From Hordeum vulgare subsp. vulgare (taxonomy: Eukaryota > Streptophyta > Magnoliopsida > Poales > Poaceae), in assembly GCF_904849725.1 (NCBI RefSeq), contig NC_058523.1, forward strand, positions 200,349,689-200,413,688: a DNA stretch of 64,000 bases. The letters run 5' to 3'. Positions 47,559 to 58,739 of the stretch are shown here, piece after piece; the stretch's first letter is position 1; the number at the start of each line of letters is the position of its first letter. The notes under the pieces are model-generated. The model did not search any database, was not told the origin of the DNA, and saw only the letters and a list, made by a program, of their open reading frames with translations. Both the position numbers and the translations under genes were made by a program.

Positions 47559-48275
47559 TCAAGTATCGTCGTCTTTGGTGCTCAAACCATAAGTATCCCT
47601 CATCATGGATTCATAAGGCAATCTTATTTTCTTTCTAGTAAAGTGTTCCATTCCCTTCTTTAATGGAAATTGAAATATAATATTCCCTTCCTTCATATCG
47701 ATGACATCACTAATAGTCCTAAGGAAAGGTCTACCAAGAATGATGGGACATGTCGGAATGCAATCAATATCAAGCACAATGAAATCTACGGGTACATAGT
47801 TCCTATTTGAAAGAATAAGAACATCATTGATCCTTCCCATAGGTTTCTTAATTGTAGAATCCGCAAGATGCAAATTAAGAGAGCACTCATCAATCTCAAT
47901 GAAGCCTAGAACATCACATAAAGACTTTGGAATAGCGGAAACACTAGCACCCAAATCACACAAAGCATTGCATTCATAGTTTTTAATCTTGATTTTGATA
48001 GTAGGTTCCCACTCATCATGAAGTTTTCTAGGAATAGATATCTCCAACTCAAGTTTCTCTTCAAGAGATTTCATCATAGCATCAACGATATGATCGGTAA
48101 AGGCCTTATTTTCGCTATAAGCATATGGAGAGTTTAGCATGGATTGCATGAAGTAAATACATTCAATCAAAGAGCAACTATTATAATTGAATTCCATGAA
48201 ATCCAAAGTAGTAATTTCATCACTACTCAAAGTTTTGATATCTTCTACTCCACTTTTAGTGCTTTTAGCATCAAG
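47559..48275 (-). pseudogene. Athila aspartic protease, in frame after Gag
   Basis: In the frame of Gag after a single TAG (48278-48276). It starts LDAKSTKSGVEDIKTLSSDE, has the active site NALCDLGASVSAIPKSL and the second block CPIILGRPFLRTISDVI, and stops at 47559. The first Met is at 48230. Length and motifs are complete for an Athila protease domain. The domain itself is undamaged; it could have been made only as a Gag fusion if the TAG was formerly CAG or is read through. Confidence 0.8.
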
Positions 48276-49634
48276 CTAAATAGACTCCGAATAATTGGGG
48301 CGTTTCTCAACAAAAGTGGATTCGTATCCAGCCCCATAATCATTAGGATTGACATTAGAAAACAAGGTTTTAATAGGAGTCACACCAAGCACTTTAAGAT
48401 CTTCGTGATTCTCATCACGAGAACACGCCTTTTTAAGCCATTCATGTCTAGCACGAATTTGGGCGGTTCTTTCTTTACTCTCATTCATGGAAACACACAT
48501 AGATTTCAAAGTTTCATCCATATTAATCTTGGGAGGAGCACATCTCAATTTCAAAGCATCAATATCAAGAGACATTCTATCAACGGTCCTAGCCAAGTCA
48601 TCAATTTTGAGCAGTTTTTCTTCTATGGACGCATTGAAAATCTTTTGCGGGTTGATAAACTCTTTAATATTACTCTCAATATCATAGGGTACTTTATTGT
48701 AATTTCCATGAGAATTGTTGTAGGAATTTCCAAAGTTATTAGAGGGATTGCTAGGAAAAGGCCTAGGATTAAAATTACCTCTATAAGCATTGATGTTTCC
48801 AAAATTATTCCTACCAACAAAATTAACATCCAAGCTCGCATTGCTATTCTCAATCAAGGAAGACAAAGGCATATCATTTGGATCTAGAGGAGCACCTTTA
48901 CTAGCAAACAATTTCATTAACTCATCCATCTTAGCACTCAAAGAATTAATTTCTTCTATAGCATGCCCTTTTTTACTAGTAGGTGACCTTTCAGTGTGCC
49001 ATTGAGAATAGTTTGTCATGATATTATCTAGGAGTTTTGTGGCTTCTCCTAGTGTGATTTCCATGAAAGTTGCACCAGAAGCGGAATCCAAGATATATCT
49101 AGAAGCAAAATTCAAACCAGCATAGAAGATTTGTATAATCATCCAAAGACTCAGGCCATTAGCGGGACAATTTATAATCATCAATTTCATTATCTCCCAA
49201 GATTGTGCAACATGTTCGTGATCCAGTTGCTTAAAATTCATGGTATCATTACGGAGATAGATAATCTTAGCCGGTGGAAAATACTTGGAAATATAAGCAT
49301 CTTTAGACTTGTTCCAGTAATCAATACTATTTTTGGGTAAAGATGAAAACCAAGTTTTTGCTCGATCTCGTAATGAGAACGTAAATAGCTTCAATTTAAT
49401 CACATCATTATCCACATATTTCTTCTTTTGCATATTGCATAACTCAATGAAGGTATTAAGATGGGATGCGACATCTTCACTAGGAAGGCCGGAAAATCGC
49501 TCTTTCATAACAAGATTCAGCAAGGCAGCATTGATTTCATATGATTCCGCACTAGTGGCGGGAGCAATAGGAGTAGTAATAAAATCATTATTATTAGTAT
49601 TCGAGAAGTCACACAATTTGGTGTTTTCAGTCAT
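48276..49634 (-). pseudogene. gag: Athila-type Gag, 452 codons, ending in an amber codon
   Basis: I chose the Met at 49634 (MTENTKLCDFSNTNNND) because upstream codons up to 49919 cross the PBS and LTR. The gag domain reads KLKLFTFSLRDRAKTWFSSL, WNKSKDAYISKYFPPAK, HEHVAQSWEIMKLMI and SGATFMEITLGEATKLLDN. A coiled linker (EINSLSAKMDELMKLF) and an Asn/Gly-rich stretch (GNSYNNSHGNYNK) follow, with a second helical part. No CCHC knuckle is seen. It is one continuous frame, better preserved than any other Gag here, and is followed in frame by protease after one TAG. Confidence 0.85.
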
Positions 49635-49829
49635 GGTGACTGAGCAAGCAGACAAGCACACAAGTGAACAGAAAGCAAGCGAAAGAAAATGGCGAATGAA
49701 AAAGGCAAATATTTTTGTAAATTTTGTTTTTTCAGAAGTGGGGGAGAGGAAAACGAGAGGAAAAAGGCAAATAATGTAAATGCAAGATATGAGTTTGCGA
49801 TAGTTACTTGGGTATGCTTCATTTGAATA

Positions 49830-49848
49830 CTCCCCGGCAACGGCGCCA
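49830..49848 (-). promoter_or_regulatory. Primer-binding site, perfect tRNA-Asp match
   Basis: Minus strand TGGCGCCGTTGCCGGGGAG, 11 bases from the LTR end at 49860. It is the reference against which the other tRNA-Asp sites here show changes. Confidence 0.85.
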
Positions 49849-49859
49849 AAAATTCTTCT

Positions 49860-51367
49860 TGCTACCTCTTGAGCTTGCATTGGTTTTTTCCTTGAAGAGG
49901 AAAGGGTGATGCAGCACAATAGCGAAAAGTATTTCCCTCAGTTTGAGAACCAAGGTATCAATCCACTAGGAGTATCAATATGAGGCACCAATGTACCTGC
50001 GCAAAAACAAAGAAACTTGGACCCAGCGCTATAAATGGGTTGTCAATCCCTTCACGATTATTTTCAAGGTGAGATCTGAAGGTGGAAAGTGCAACAAAGT
50101 AATTTTGAGGATGTGAAAATATGATGTGAAGTAGACCCAGGGGCCATAGTGTTCACTGGAGGCTTCTCTCATGATAGCAAGTATTACGGTGGGTGAACGA
50201 ATTACTGTTTAGCAATTGATAGAATCACGCAAAGTCATGATGATATCTAAGGCAATGATCATACATATAGGCATCACATCCGAGACAAGTAGATCGATAC
50301 TTTCCGCATCTACTACTATTACTCCAAACATCGACCGCTATCTAGCATGCATCTAGTGTATTGAGTTCATAACAAACAGAGTAACGCCTTAAGCAAGATG
50401 ACATGATATAGAGGGATAAATTCATGCAATATGATATAAACCCCATCTTTTTACCCTTGATGGCAACAACACGATGTGTGCCTCGCTACCCCTTTTGTCA
50501 CTAGGTGAGGACACCGCACGGTATGAACCCAAAACCAAGCACTTCTCCCATTGCAAGAATTACAGATCAAGTTGGCCAAACGAAACGCATAAGTCGAAGA
50601 GAATTACAAGGATACGAAATCATGCATACAAGAGATCAGAGGAGACTCAAATGATATTCATAGATAATCTGATCATAAATCCACAATTCATCGGATGTCG
50701 ACAAACACACCGCAAAAGAAAGTTAGATCGGGTAGATCTCCATGAAGATCATGGAGAACTTTGTATTGAAGATCGAAGAGAGAAGAAGCCATCTAGCTAC
50801 TAGCTATGGACCCGAAGGTCTATGGTGAACTACTCACACATAATCGGAGAGGCAATGGTGTTGATGAAGAAGCCCTCCGTGTCCGAATCCCCCCTCCGGC
50901 AGGGCACCAGAACGGTCCCAGATGGGATCTTGTGGAGACAGAAGCTTGCGGCGGCGGAAAAGTATTTTCGTGGCTCTCTTCCGTGGTTTTGGATTTTTAG
51001 GGAATTTATAGGCGAAAGAGGTAGGGCAGAGGAGCCACATGGGGCCCACAAGCCTGCCAGCCCCCCCGCCCCCCAGGACGCGGCTAGGGGGCTTGTGACC
51101 TCCCCCGAGGTCCCCTGCCTTGGTTCTCAAGTCTCTTGCGTATCTTGTGTTATGGAAAAAATCATCCCGCAGGTTTTATTCCATTTAATACTCTCCTCTG
51201 AAAAAGGTCAAAAACACAGAAAAATAGAAACTAGCACTTGGCACTGAGTTAATAGGTTAGTCCCAAAAAAGATATAAAATAGCATATTCATGCATACAAA
51301 ACATCCAAACTTGACATGATAATAGCATAGAACCATCAAAAATTATTGATACGTTGGAGACATATCA
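49860..51367 (-). repeat. Gag-protease Athila 5' LTR
   Basis: 1508 bp, TG...CA, beside the PBS, aligned along its length with 43253-44771. A minus-strand TATA lies near 51002-51012. TSD GATGG follows. Confidence 0.9.
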
Positions 51368-51372
51368 GATGG

Positions 51373-52004
51373 TTGTTTTCAGGTTTAGTTATGATGGCAG
51401 CTTTCTGTTTTAATCAAATTTTAGGCATGTTGTTCCTGTAGGATAATGTTGCTCGGTTAAGTTTTAGTTAAATTATAGATATGTTCATCGAAGTTTGTGT
51501 GTCAACGAAATATTTATATTACGCATCACATTTGTATGATATTCCTCATGTAATATTAACTATTGTAATTGAAAAATAATAATTAATATATGATTTCTTA
51601 CTCTCATGAGTATATATCTTTCCATCGTATATTTTTCTTCTAACTTGTTATGCATACTTATCACCATATGTGGAGCACTAAGTTAATTGCTGGAAATTTA
51701 TAAAATATTATTCACATTCTATATGTAAAACACGTGAAGCATTGCAAATTCTTTGTTGCCTAGCAATGAGATTTGGATTCTTGTACATTAATCACCAATG
51801 CATGCGAATGTTGCAAAAATTGGTTGTATGCGTTGTCCTCTTGCAACGATCATTTTGACCAATGGAAGTATAACCGTTGCATTATGCGCTAGCAACACTG
51901 GATAAGACAACACATCCCAAATGGTTGGTAAAGAACTTAGCAACGCATATATGGGCTTCTAGATACGAAAAATGTGTTCCTATAGGTGGGGTCCTGTTGT
52001 AGTG
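51373..52004. other. Unresolved AT-rich segment with a CACTA-like right end
   Basis: The Tekay-like host resumes after the TSD but carries no coding homology for 630 bp. The last part repeats GCAACG/CGTTGC (near 51810-51945) and ends GTCCTGTTGTAGTG at 52004, the inverse of CACTACAACAGGAC. It might be the right end of a CACTA-type element or the end of the LTR and leader. No matching left end was found. Confidence 0.3.
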
Positions 52005-52690
52005 CATGTTAACGTGGTCGTGAAGGAAAATAACTACGCGACAAGCTGGTTCACTAAAGGACCATGGATGGATACAGTGACATTCACCATTGAGACAGCT
52101 GCACGGAAGGCACTTATCCACCTTCAAGACATCACCCCAAAGATGGATGATGAGCCTGTCTCTCACCACCTACCTTTTCGGAAGGATGATATCAGCGAGA
52201 CCTAGACATTGGTCCCATCCAAGGAGGATGGAACACCACTCACGTTCGATACCTACTTAAGCCTCTCTATCGAGAATCTGGCTCATAACCTGATTAAGGA
52301 GTCTGTGAAGCTTCGCAAGGAACATCGCCGCACGTGAGAGGTGCTTTGACAAGCCAACATGAAGCCAGGCAAAATCAAGAAGGATAAATCCCCTGATGGA
52401 CGACAAGCTATCGCTTACATAGGAGGAGTGCCCCACTAGAGATGCACCCGCTCTGGGAACATCTCGGCATTGTCTTATGAGTGCAAAGGAGTAATGTGTG
52501 CTCTTCACCAACCCAGCGGTGAAGCATCACCGGGATGGACCTCCTCGTTCTCCGATCCCCTCTACCGGAGAGGACAACCGCACCGATGGTGACAAGGAAG
52601 AAGATCCGGAGGAGCGTGAGTACGAGACCGAGAACTCCACAACTTTAGTTCGAGAACCCCTAGGGTAGGATAAGTCGTTTATTTCCCCAC
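52005..52690 (+). pseudogene. N-terminal frame of Tekay-like Gag polyprotein
   Basis: A frame opens with VNVVVKENNYATSWFTKGP and TVTFTIETAARKALIHLQD, then SLSIENLAHNLIKESVKLRK after stops. Grass Gypsy elements of this type often carry such a region before the gag domain. Several stops occur (52201, 52336 and later). The assignment is by position and general resemblance only. 52691-52930 is non-coding spacer. Confidence 0.4.
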
Positions 52691-52930
52691 GCAAAGTCAA
52701 GTTCGTGTAATCGTTCATATGAAACCATGTGTGCTTGTTGTTTGTGTCTCGATGCAAGTCACACTTTTGCCTTAGGGAACATGTAAGCGACTACATCACT
52801 TATCTTATCTTAATATTATGTGTTTGGTCCTTCGACCTCTGTTTGATCACGCTTGCACTATACCAACCCCATTAGGCGTGCTTTATCTATTATTTATTTT
52901 CCCTCTAATATATCCCAGTTATTTGACTTG

Positions 52931-53739
52931 GCTGCTCCAAACAGGTTGGTGACTACAACCCACAACACATCCTGTGCAAACCCCAGCGCCGGTAACTCTA
53001 GCAGGAAGTAGGGAGATGGTGGGTCTACTCAGGGTGGAGATCAATAGGAGAACCCAAAAGGTGACATTCCGCCGACACCACCTCCACCGGAGGTCATGAC
53101 CATAGCTCAGTATCTCCAAGTTCTTTGGGAGGAATGCCAAGCCAACTCTGCTGCTATCCAGCAGATGGCTTAGTTCCTTGTGAACAACCAGCAGCAAGGA
53201 AGGGACAACAATGGCCGCTCCACTTTGTCGGAGTTCATGGGGAGTTCACCCCCAAACTTCACCGAGGCTGCTGAAACTCTGGATGTCGATGACTGGATAC
53301 ACACCATTGAGGACCTCCTTGCATTGGTCAACTACAATAAGGATCATGAGAAGGTTCTTTGTGCCTGTCACTGGTTTGGAGGAACCGCCAGAGCTTGGTG
53401 GGATGGATTCCAGGACATGCAAGGTGACCATGTGATCACTTGGACAGATTTCAAGGTTGGATTCCACTAGGCCGACATTCCTTCTCGGACCATGTCTATA
53501 AAGAAGTGAGAATTACGAGTGCTAAAGCAAGGAAGTGGCTCTATCAAGGAGTACATGCAGAAGTTCAACCTCCTGTCAAGGTATGCCCCTGAAGATGTCA
53601 ACACTGAGGCAACTAAGATGGAACGCTTCATGGAAGGACTCCAATAAGCCCTGCAGTATCACCCCATTGTCTGTGACTACTGGACCTTCTTCGATCTGGT
53701 GAACCAAGATATCTTGCTTCAAGAAGAGGCGTGCCATAG
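52931..53739 (+). pseudogene. gag: Tekay-like Gag, first part
   Basis: A Pro/Gln-rich region with QYLQVLWEECQANSAAIQQM is followed by the gag domain: PPNFTEAAETLDVDDWIHTI, FGGTARAWWDGFQDMQG, WTDFKVGFH, a TAG (Gln expected), ADIPSRTMSIKK, GSIKEYMQKFNLLSRYAPED. CACTA 2 interrupts it at 53740 (after EEACHS), and the frame resumes at 61540 with TRKRKMINTASSS. The gag domain matches the Del/Tekay type (...ARLWWD...). Stops at about 53172, 53468, 53508 and 53647 make it a pseudogene. Confidence 0.75.
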
Positions 53740-53769
53740 CACTACTAGCAAAAATGTTATAGGCAGGAC

Positions 53770-54115
53770 CACAGTAGTAGCACTGGAATAAAAAACTCTA
53801 TTGATAATTAGCAGCAATGCTGATCCAGTAAAGCGCTGCTAATAACACCTTAGCAGTAGCGCTGCTAATTGAAAAGGCGCTACTACTATGTGGAACCACA
53901 CGATGCCACCGAGGGTAGCTGTAGTAGCAGCGTCGCCCAAAATCCAGCGCTACTGCTAAGTGTTTAGCGGTAGCGTGTTGTTTTGCAGCATCGCTGCTAC
54001 TAGTTGGCCCCACTTAGTAGTAGCGCTCGCTGGTATGCAGCGCTACTACTAATAGAATAGCAGCAGTGCCCCCTTTTATCCAGCGCTACTGCTAGTTGCG
54101 GCTGCCACCTTTTTA
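53770..54115. repeat. CACTA left subterminal repeats
   Basis: About ten units containing AGCGCTACTGCTA or its inverse TAGCAGTAGCGCT occur after the left end. Such arrays are the binding sites of TNPA-type proteins in En/Spm elements. Confidence 0.7.
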
Positions 54116-54540
54116 CCCCCTCCCCTCCCCACTTTCACCTCTCCCCCCTCCTCTTCCCTCTCCACACTCTCCACTCCATTGTTGCTCTTCTTCTCTCCTA
54201 CTCGTACCTCTCTTCTCTCCTGATTCATGTCCCCCTCCACCATAACTCTCCTTCATAAATGACTTCTCTCACATCTCTCTTTGTCCCACCTCTCTTCCTC
54301 TCCCCATTATATTAATTTCCCCCTCCACTGTAACTCCCTCTCCATAAGTTAGATAGCTAGATTCACCTCTCCTCCCCAACAACTAGATCTAGCTAGCTAT
54401 TTAGCCATCCACGCGTGCTCTTTCGATCGGTCTCTCTCATCATCTCACTCGTTCGGTCTCTCTCAGGAGATATATAGGTGAGTAAAAAGTCGTTCACTTA
54501 AAGAATGGGAATATGTGTGTGAATGAGAATATGTGTGTTT

Positions 54541-54543
<3 letters not shown>

Positions 54544-54581
<38 letters not shown>
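54544..54581. repeat. (AT)19 microsatellite
   Basis: A pure AT dinucleotide run of 38 bp in the region before the transposase start. Confidence 0.95.
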
Positions 54582-54583
<2 letters not shown>

Positions 54584-54784
54584 AGAGATTTGTGCGAGTG
54601 TGACATGCCCTCCGATCGAATTGCTTATGTTTTGCCGAAATGTCGATTAATTTCCATTTCGGTGAATTTCGAGCAAACTCAATATGTCCTATTTTTAGGC
54701 AAGGTCATGCCAAAATTTTATATGACTTTGAAGCATGCATGCATTATTTATTTTAGAACCCTTTTGCTTGTTATACCGTGCAGT

Positions 54785-55197
54785 CGGTCATGAAGGTGAG
54801 TGGATGGAAGGTGGAGCGGTACATGCAATCCGCGGTGATGGACATGCATGCAAATAATCGGACTAGGATTAGATGTCCGTGTGCAAGATGCAAGGAATGA
54901 GTCCTTTTTGACCCTTTTGATCGTGGAACTTTGAAGGCGCACCTCCTGATGAATGGTTTCATGGATAGATATACTCGGTGGATAAGTGAAGAAGATGATG
55001 ATGATGAGGACATCCAAATGGCAGGGAATAACGACATGGGGCGAGACGAAGAGATGACCGATCGACACAAAGACGTTGGAGCCGGACATGGCGGTGGGAA
55101 AGATTCCGAAAATGACGGCGGCGGAGAAGATTCCGTACATGACGAAGAAGAGTCCAGACATGGCGGAGGAGAGGCGGTGGTCACGCCGCAGTCTTGA
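54785..55197 (+). pseudogene. CACTA tnpD, N-terminal transposase-associated domain
   Basis: GTGCAG at 54779-54784 looks like a splice acceptor; ATG follows at 54790. The frame reads MKVSGWKVERYM, RTRIRCPCARCKE, a TGA (54898-54900), VLFDPFDRGTLKAHLLMNGF and RYTRWISEEDDDDED. The C-x-C-x2-C zinc-like core with ...HLLxNGFMxxYTRW is the transposase-associated domain. A low-complexity acidic and Gly-rich stretch follows and ends at 55197. Transposase binds and cuts the element ends. It is separated by a frame change from the catalytic part. Confidence 0.8.
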
Positions 55198-56591
55198 TGC
55201 TACTAAGTGCAGTCATGCAAGACCCTCATGTTCAAGACCTCCTTCACAAGAGTACGACTAGCGAGAGAGCTTCTTCTAGAGAGGAGGCCAAGCTGGCTCA
55301 ACTTGAAGTGGACTCGAGAACTCCATTGTATGACGGTTGCGATCCCGAGGTGACCCGCTTGAGTTTCACGCTCGAACTTCTAAAGACGAAGGCCAAAGTC
55401 AAATGGACAGAGAAAAGCCTCGATGAGTATTTGATGTATCTACATAATAAAGTTATTCCCGCGGGGAACATGTGTCCTAGTAGTGTCGAGGAGGCCAAGA
55501 AAATCGTTTGCCCTTTTTATTTGCCACATATTAGGTACCACACATGCATCAACGATTACATCATTTATCGGGGGGAGCACGCGGAAGAAACCAACTGTCT
55601 AGTATACAATGCTTCTTGATACAAGAAGGCAGGAAAGAAAGCTCCTCAGAAAGTTGTATGGTACTTTCCAATCACTCCCCGTCTGCAGCGATATTTTGTA
55701 GATCCTAAGTAAGCAAAGCTCATGCGCTGGCACATGGAGAGGAAGAAGCCCGAGGATAGAGATGATCCGAGGCTGAGACACCTCGTAGATGGTAGCCAGT
55801 GGAGAGCATTCAACACCGTATATGGATTTGCTAAAGAAGATCCAAGGAACATCGTGCTTGGTGCGAGTACCGATGGCATGAAACCGTTTGGAAACCAGAA
55901 CACCAACCACAGCACATGGCCCGTGTTTGTATGGATGTACAACCTCCCCCCATGGAAGTGCATGAAGCCAAAGTACATACACATGTGCATGCTAATTCAA
56001 GGGCCGAAACAACTGGGAAATAGTATTAACCTGTATATGGGGCTTCTGTAAGAGGAGCTAGACACATTATGGAAATCACCGGCATGGACATAGGACGCCA
56101 TCAAAGGAGAGTATTTCCATATGAGAGTCGCGTTGATGACGACGGTGCACGACTATCTCAGTTACGGGTACACCTCAGGCAAGGTGTGCCACGGATACTG
56201 CGGATGCACGAGGTGCATGGATGATACAACGTCTCAGCAGCTTACGTCAACGAGAGATGGCGGGTCTGGGAAACTCGTGTACATGGGGCTTCGTAGATGG
56301 CTCGAGAAGGATGACCCGTGGAGAAAGCATGGATATCTATTCAATTGGTTGGCTGAGCTTCGAGGACCTTCACGTAAGAGGAGCGGCGCTGAAATCGATG
56401 AGCTGTTGAGAAACTGGGAACAATGCCCCGCACCGGCAAAGATCAAAAAGGCGCATGAGCCGCTGCTGAAGGCATGGAAAACGAGGTCTGTTTTCTGGGA
56501 CTTGGAGTACTGGCCCAATCACGACATGCCTCATTGCCTTGATCAAATGCATATCACGAAGAATGTCCTCGACAGCTTGCTTGCACATTGA
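55198..56591 (+). pseudogene. CACTA tnpD, TNP2-like catalytic domain
   Basis: Homology runs from RTPLYDGCDPEVTRLSFTLE and EEAKKIVCPFYLPH to CINDYIIYRGEHAEETNCLV, then FPITPRLQRYFVDPK and LMRWHMERKK. It continues with the first catalytic-type Asp in IVLGASTDGMKPFGNQ, HSTWPVFVWMYNLPPW, LSYGYTSGKVCHGYCGCTRC and HCLDQMHITKNVLDSLL. These are the ordered blocks of plant TNP2 (Transposase_21). In-frame stops occur at about 55617, 55708, 56049 and 56090, and the last piece (56121-56591, 156 codons) is open. Confidence 0.85.
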
Positions 56592-58306
56592 TGAACATGC
56601 CGGAGAAGACCAAGGATGGGCGAAGGCAAGGTAAGACTTGGAAGATTTGAAGATCAGGAAAGACATCCACCGTAAAAAGTTGATGGAGGTGACGGAGACC
56701 GAGACAGAGGAGGGGAAAGGGGCAGAAAATTCAACAAGGAGGAGAATTATTGCCCCCCTTCTTCCTTCACCTTAAGTTCGAAGGAGATCGATCAATTCAT
56801 CAAGTGCCTTATGGAATCAAAGTCAGTTTTGGTTACTGTGGGAAGATAAACAGATTTCTAGACCCCAAGAAGAAAAGGTTCAGCGGGATGAAGTCTCATG
56901 ACTGTGACGTGATGATGACGCAGATACTCCCAGTTGCCATTAGAGGGATAATGGACAAGCACGTCCGTGACACGCTTATTGGTCTCTGCAACTTCTTCAA
57001 TGTTATCTCTCGAAAGTCCATAAGTGTGAAGCAGCTCCGAAGGCTACATGAAGAGATCGTTTTCATACTATGTGAGTTTGAGATGTACTTCCCACACGCG
57101 TTCTTTGACGTCATGATGCATCTGTGTGTCCACATCGTGGATGACGTCATCGACCTCGGGCCGACATTCCTTCACATCATGATTCCGTTCGAGAGGATGA
57201 ATGGGGTCATCAAAGAATTCGTTCGTAACAAGTCCCGTCCTGAAGGGAGCATCGTCAAGGGGTATATGACGTATGAGTGCGTCTCCTTTTGCAATAATTA
57301 TATAAGCGTTGGAGACCCTGTTGTTGGTTTTCCTGTCAAGAAGCACGATGGGAAGCTCGAAGGAGATGGCCACAACAACGGCCGGAGGGAATTGCACGTG
57401 GATTATTCGGATCGACGGAAAGACTTTGACAAGCCTAACTTAGTAGTGCTACAACACCTAGATGTGGTAAATGATTATGTGGCACAACACAAAGAAAGCA
57501 TCGCAAAGAAGTACCGTGATAAGGGGGTGCTCAAGACGGAAGACGAAGTTACTGTAGAGCACAACGCTACTTCCTTGTGTTGGTTCAAAGATCAAGTTCT
57601 TGAAAATCCCCCAGAAGAGGGCAGTTCAGACGGATTGCTCATACACGCCTTAACACGTGGCCCTCTGCCCAAGCTTGCGACCTATCAGTCCTACGATATC
57701 GATGGGTACACGTTCTACACCGAGGCCAAAGACATGGACAGTGATTACCAGAACTCCGGGGTGACAATTCAATGCGTGACCGATGCCAATGGAACAACTG
57801 AAAGATTCTACGGAAGGGTCGAAGAGATCTGGGAGCTTGACTATGCTGGAATGCACGATGCGACGATGTTCCGTGTGAGATCGGCCAAGGACATCGTAAG
57901 AGAAAACAGGTATTTCACCACCATGTCTATACACGACGTGAAGAGCACTCCCGTGAACGTTAACATCATCGCCAAAAATGAGCCATGGGTGCATGCTAAG
58001 CACATAACACAATGTTTCTTCATAACCGACCCCACCAATCCCAACCGTGTTGTCGTGAGGAGATCCAAAAGGAGCATCGTCAGAATGGATGGAGTCGCTA
58101 ACGAGGAAGACTACGAGCAATACGGCAACCCGATGAGGGAAGATGACGATGATGATGAAGCATACGTGAAAAGAAGAATCAAGACTACATGGCGGCGGAA
58201 AGATCGTACTCCATGGCTCCGGAAAAGTCACAAGGAGGGGCTCAATTACTCGGCAACGAACAAGAAAGGGAAGAAGCTCAATGTGAAACGTCGTCGACGC
58301 AGCTGA
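56592..58306 (+). pseudogene. CACTA tnpD C-terminus (DUF4218 and DUF4216)
   Basis: The open frame 56750-58306 is the longest in the window after Gag (518 codons), though residues before about 56812 are in the wrong frame: the true frame there reads PPSSFTLSSKEIDQFIKCLM, so one indel precedes it. DUF4218 is shown by GMKSHDCDVMMTQILPVAIR, FNVISRKSISVKQLRRLHEE, CEFEMYFPHAFFDVMMHL and MIPFERMNGVIKEFVRNKSR. DUF4216 is shown by VTDANGTTERFYGRVEEIWE, LDYAGMHDATMFRVR and KHITQCFFITDP. The C-terminus is very basic (KKGKKLNVKRRRRS), like a nuclear localisation signal. 56592-56749 is broken linker. Confidence 0.9.
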
Positions 58307-58446
58307 TCAGAAACCTACATTTATATATTTGTATCTATTTTGTGTATGCACTTAAGTAACCTTTATCGGTCAACTGATATGTTACCACATGCATGGTTTC
58401 GGTGATATTCGCGCATTGGGGGAGAGGGAGACGTCGTCGTCGTGAG

Positions 58447-58590
58447 GAGAAAAAGAAATAATAAAAAGTAAAGTAAAGTAAAAAGAAAAGGAAATAAAAA
58501 TAATAAAAAGAAAATAAATTAATAAAAATAAAGTAATAAAGAAACATAATAAAAAGAAAGTAATAAAGAAAATAAAGTAAAGAAAGTTAG
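58447..58590. repeat. A/G-rich low-complexity tract
   Basis: About 145 bp of AAAGTAAAG, AATAAAAA and GAAAGTAA-type units, almost free of C on the plus strand, after the tnpD stop. Confidence 0.85.
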
Positions 58591-58715
58591 GAGTAGCACT
58601 CGCTCGGTACAAGCACTACTGCTACTTAGGAGTAGCGCTCGTTCTAAACCAACACTACTGCTAACTGCTATAGCAGTAGCGCTGGAACTAAAAAAGCGCT
58701 ACCACTAGTTTGAGT
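58590..58715. repeat. Internal cluster of subterminal-type repeats in CACTA
   Basis: Units AGGAGTAGCGCTCG, ACTACTGCTA and TAGCAGTAGCGCTGG appear between the two transposase genes, the same words as in the outer 350 bp of the element. They stand directly before the GC-rich start of the tnpA unit. Confidence 0.75.
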
Positions 58716-58739
58716 TAACCATCGCGCGCGCTAAGTCCC

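Larger units (their letters stand above)
43253..51367 (-). mobile_element. Non-autonomous Athila element with Gag and protease only, 8.1 kb
   Basis: TSD GATGG (43248-43252, 51368-51372). LTRs are 1519 and 1508 bp, the PBS is a perfect tRNA-Asp site and the PPT is intact. Gag and protease are read from 49634 to 47559. The remaining 2.8 kb to the 3' LTR holds no RT, RNase H or integrase. LTR starts TGATACGTC/TGATATGTC, PBS and PPT match the Sabrina/WHAM group, so a related autonomous element could have supplied pol. In the outer 290 bp I aligned, the LTRs differ at about 7%, so it is older than, or mutated faster than, the 21799-31669 element. Confidence 0.9.

Noticed and set aside
48144..48887. 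247-codon plus-strand ORF with basic residues
   Set aside because: It is the exact shadow of the well-supported Gag-protease frame on the minus strand.
54738..55184. Two 137-codon minus-strand ORFs rich in Ser/Pro and His
   Set aside because: They are antisense to the acidic repeat part of the tnpD N-terminal region.
57650..58231. 193-codon minus-strand ORF
   Set aside because: Antisense of the DUF4216 region of the CACTA transposase.
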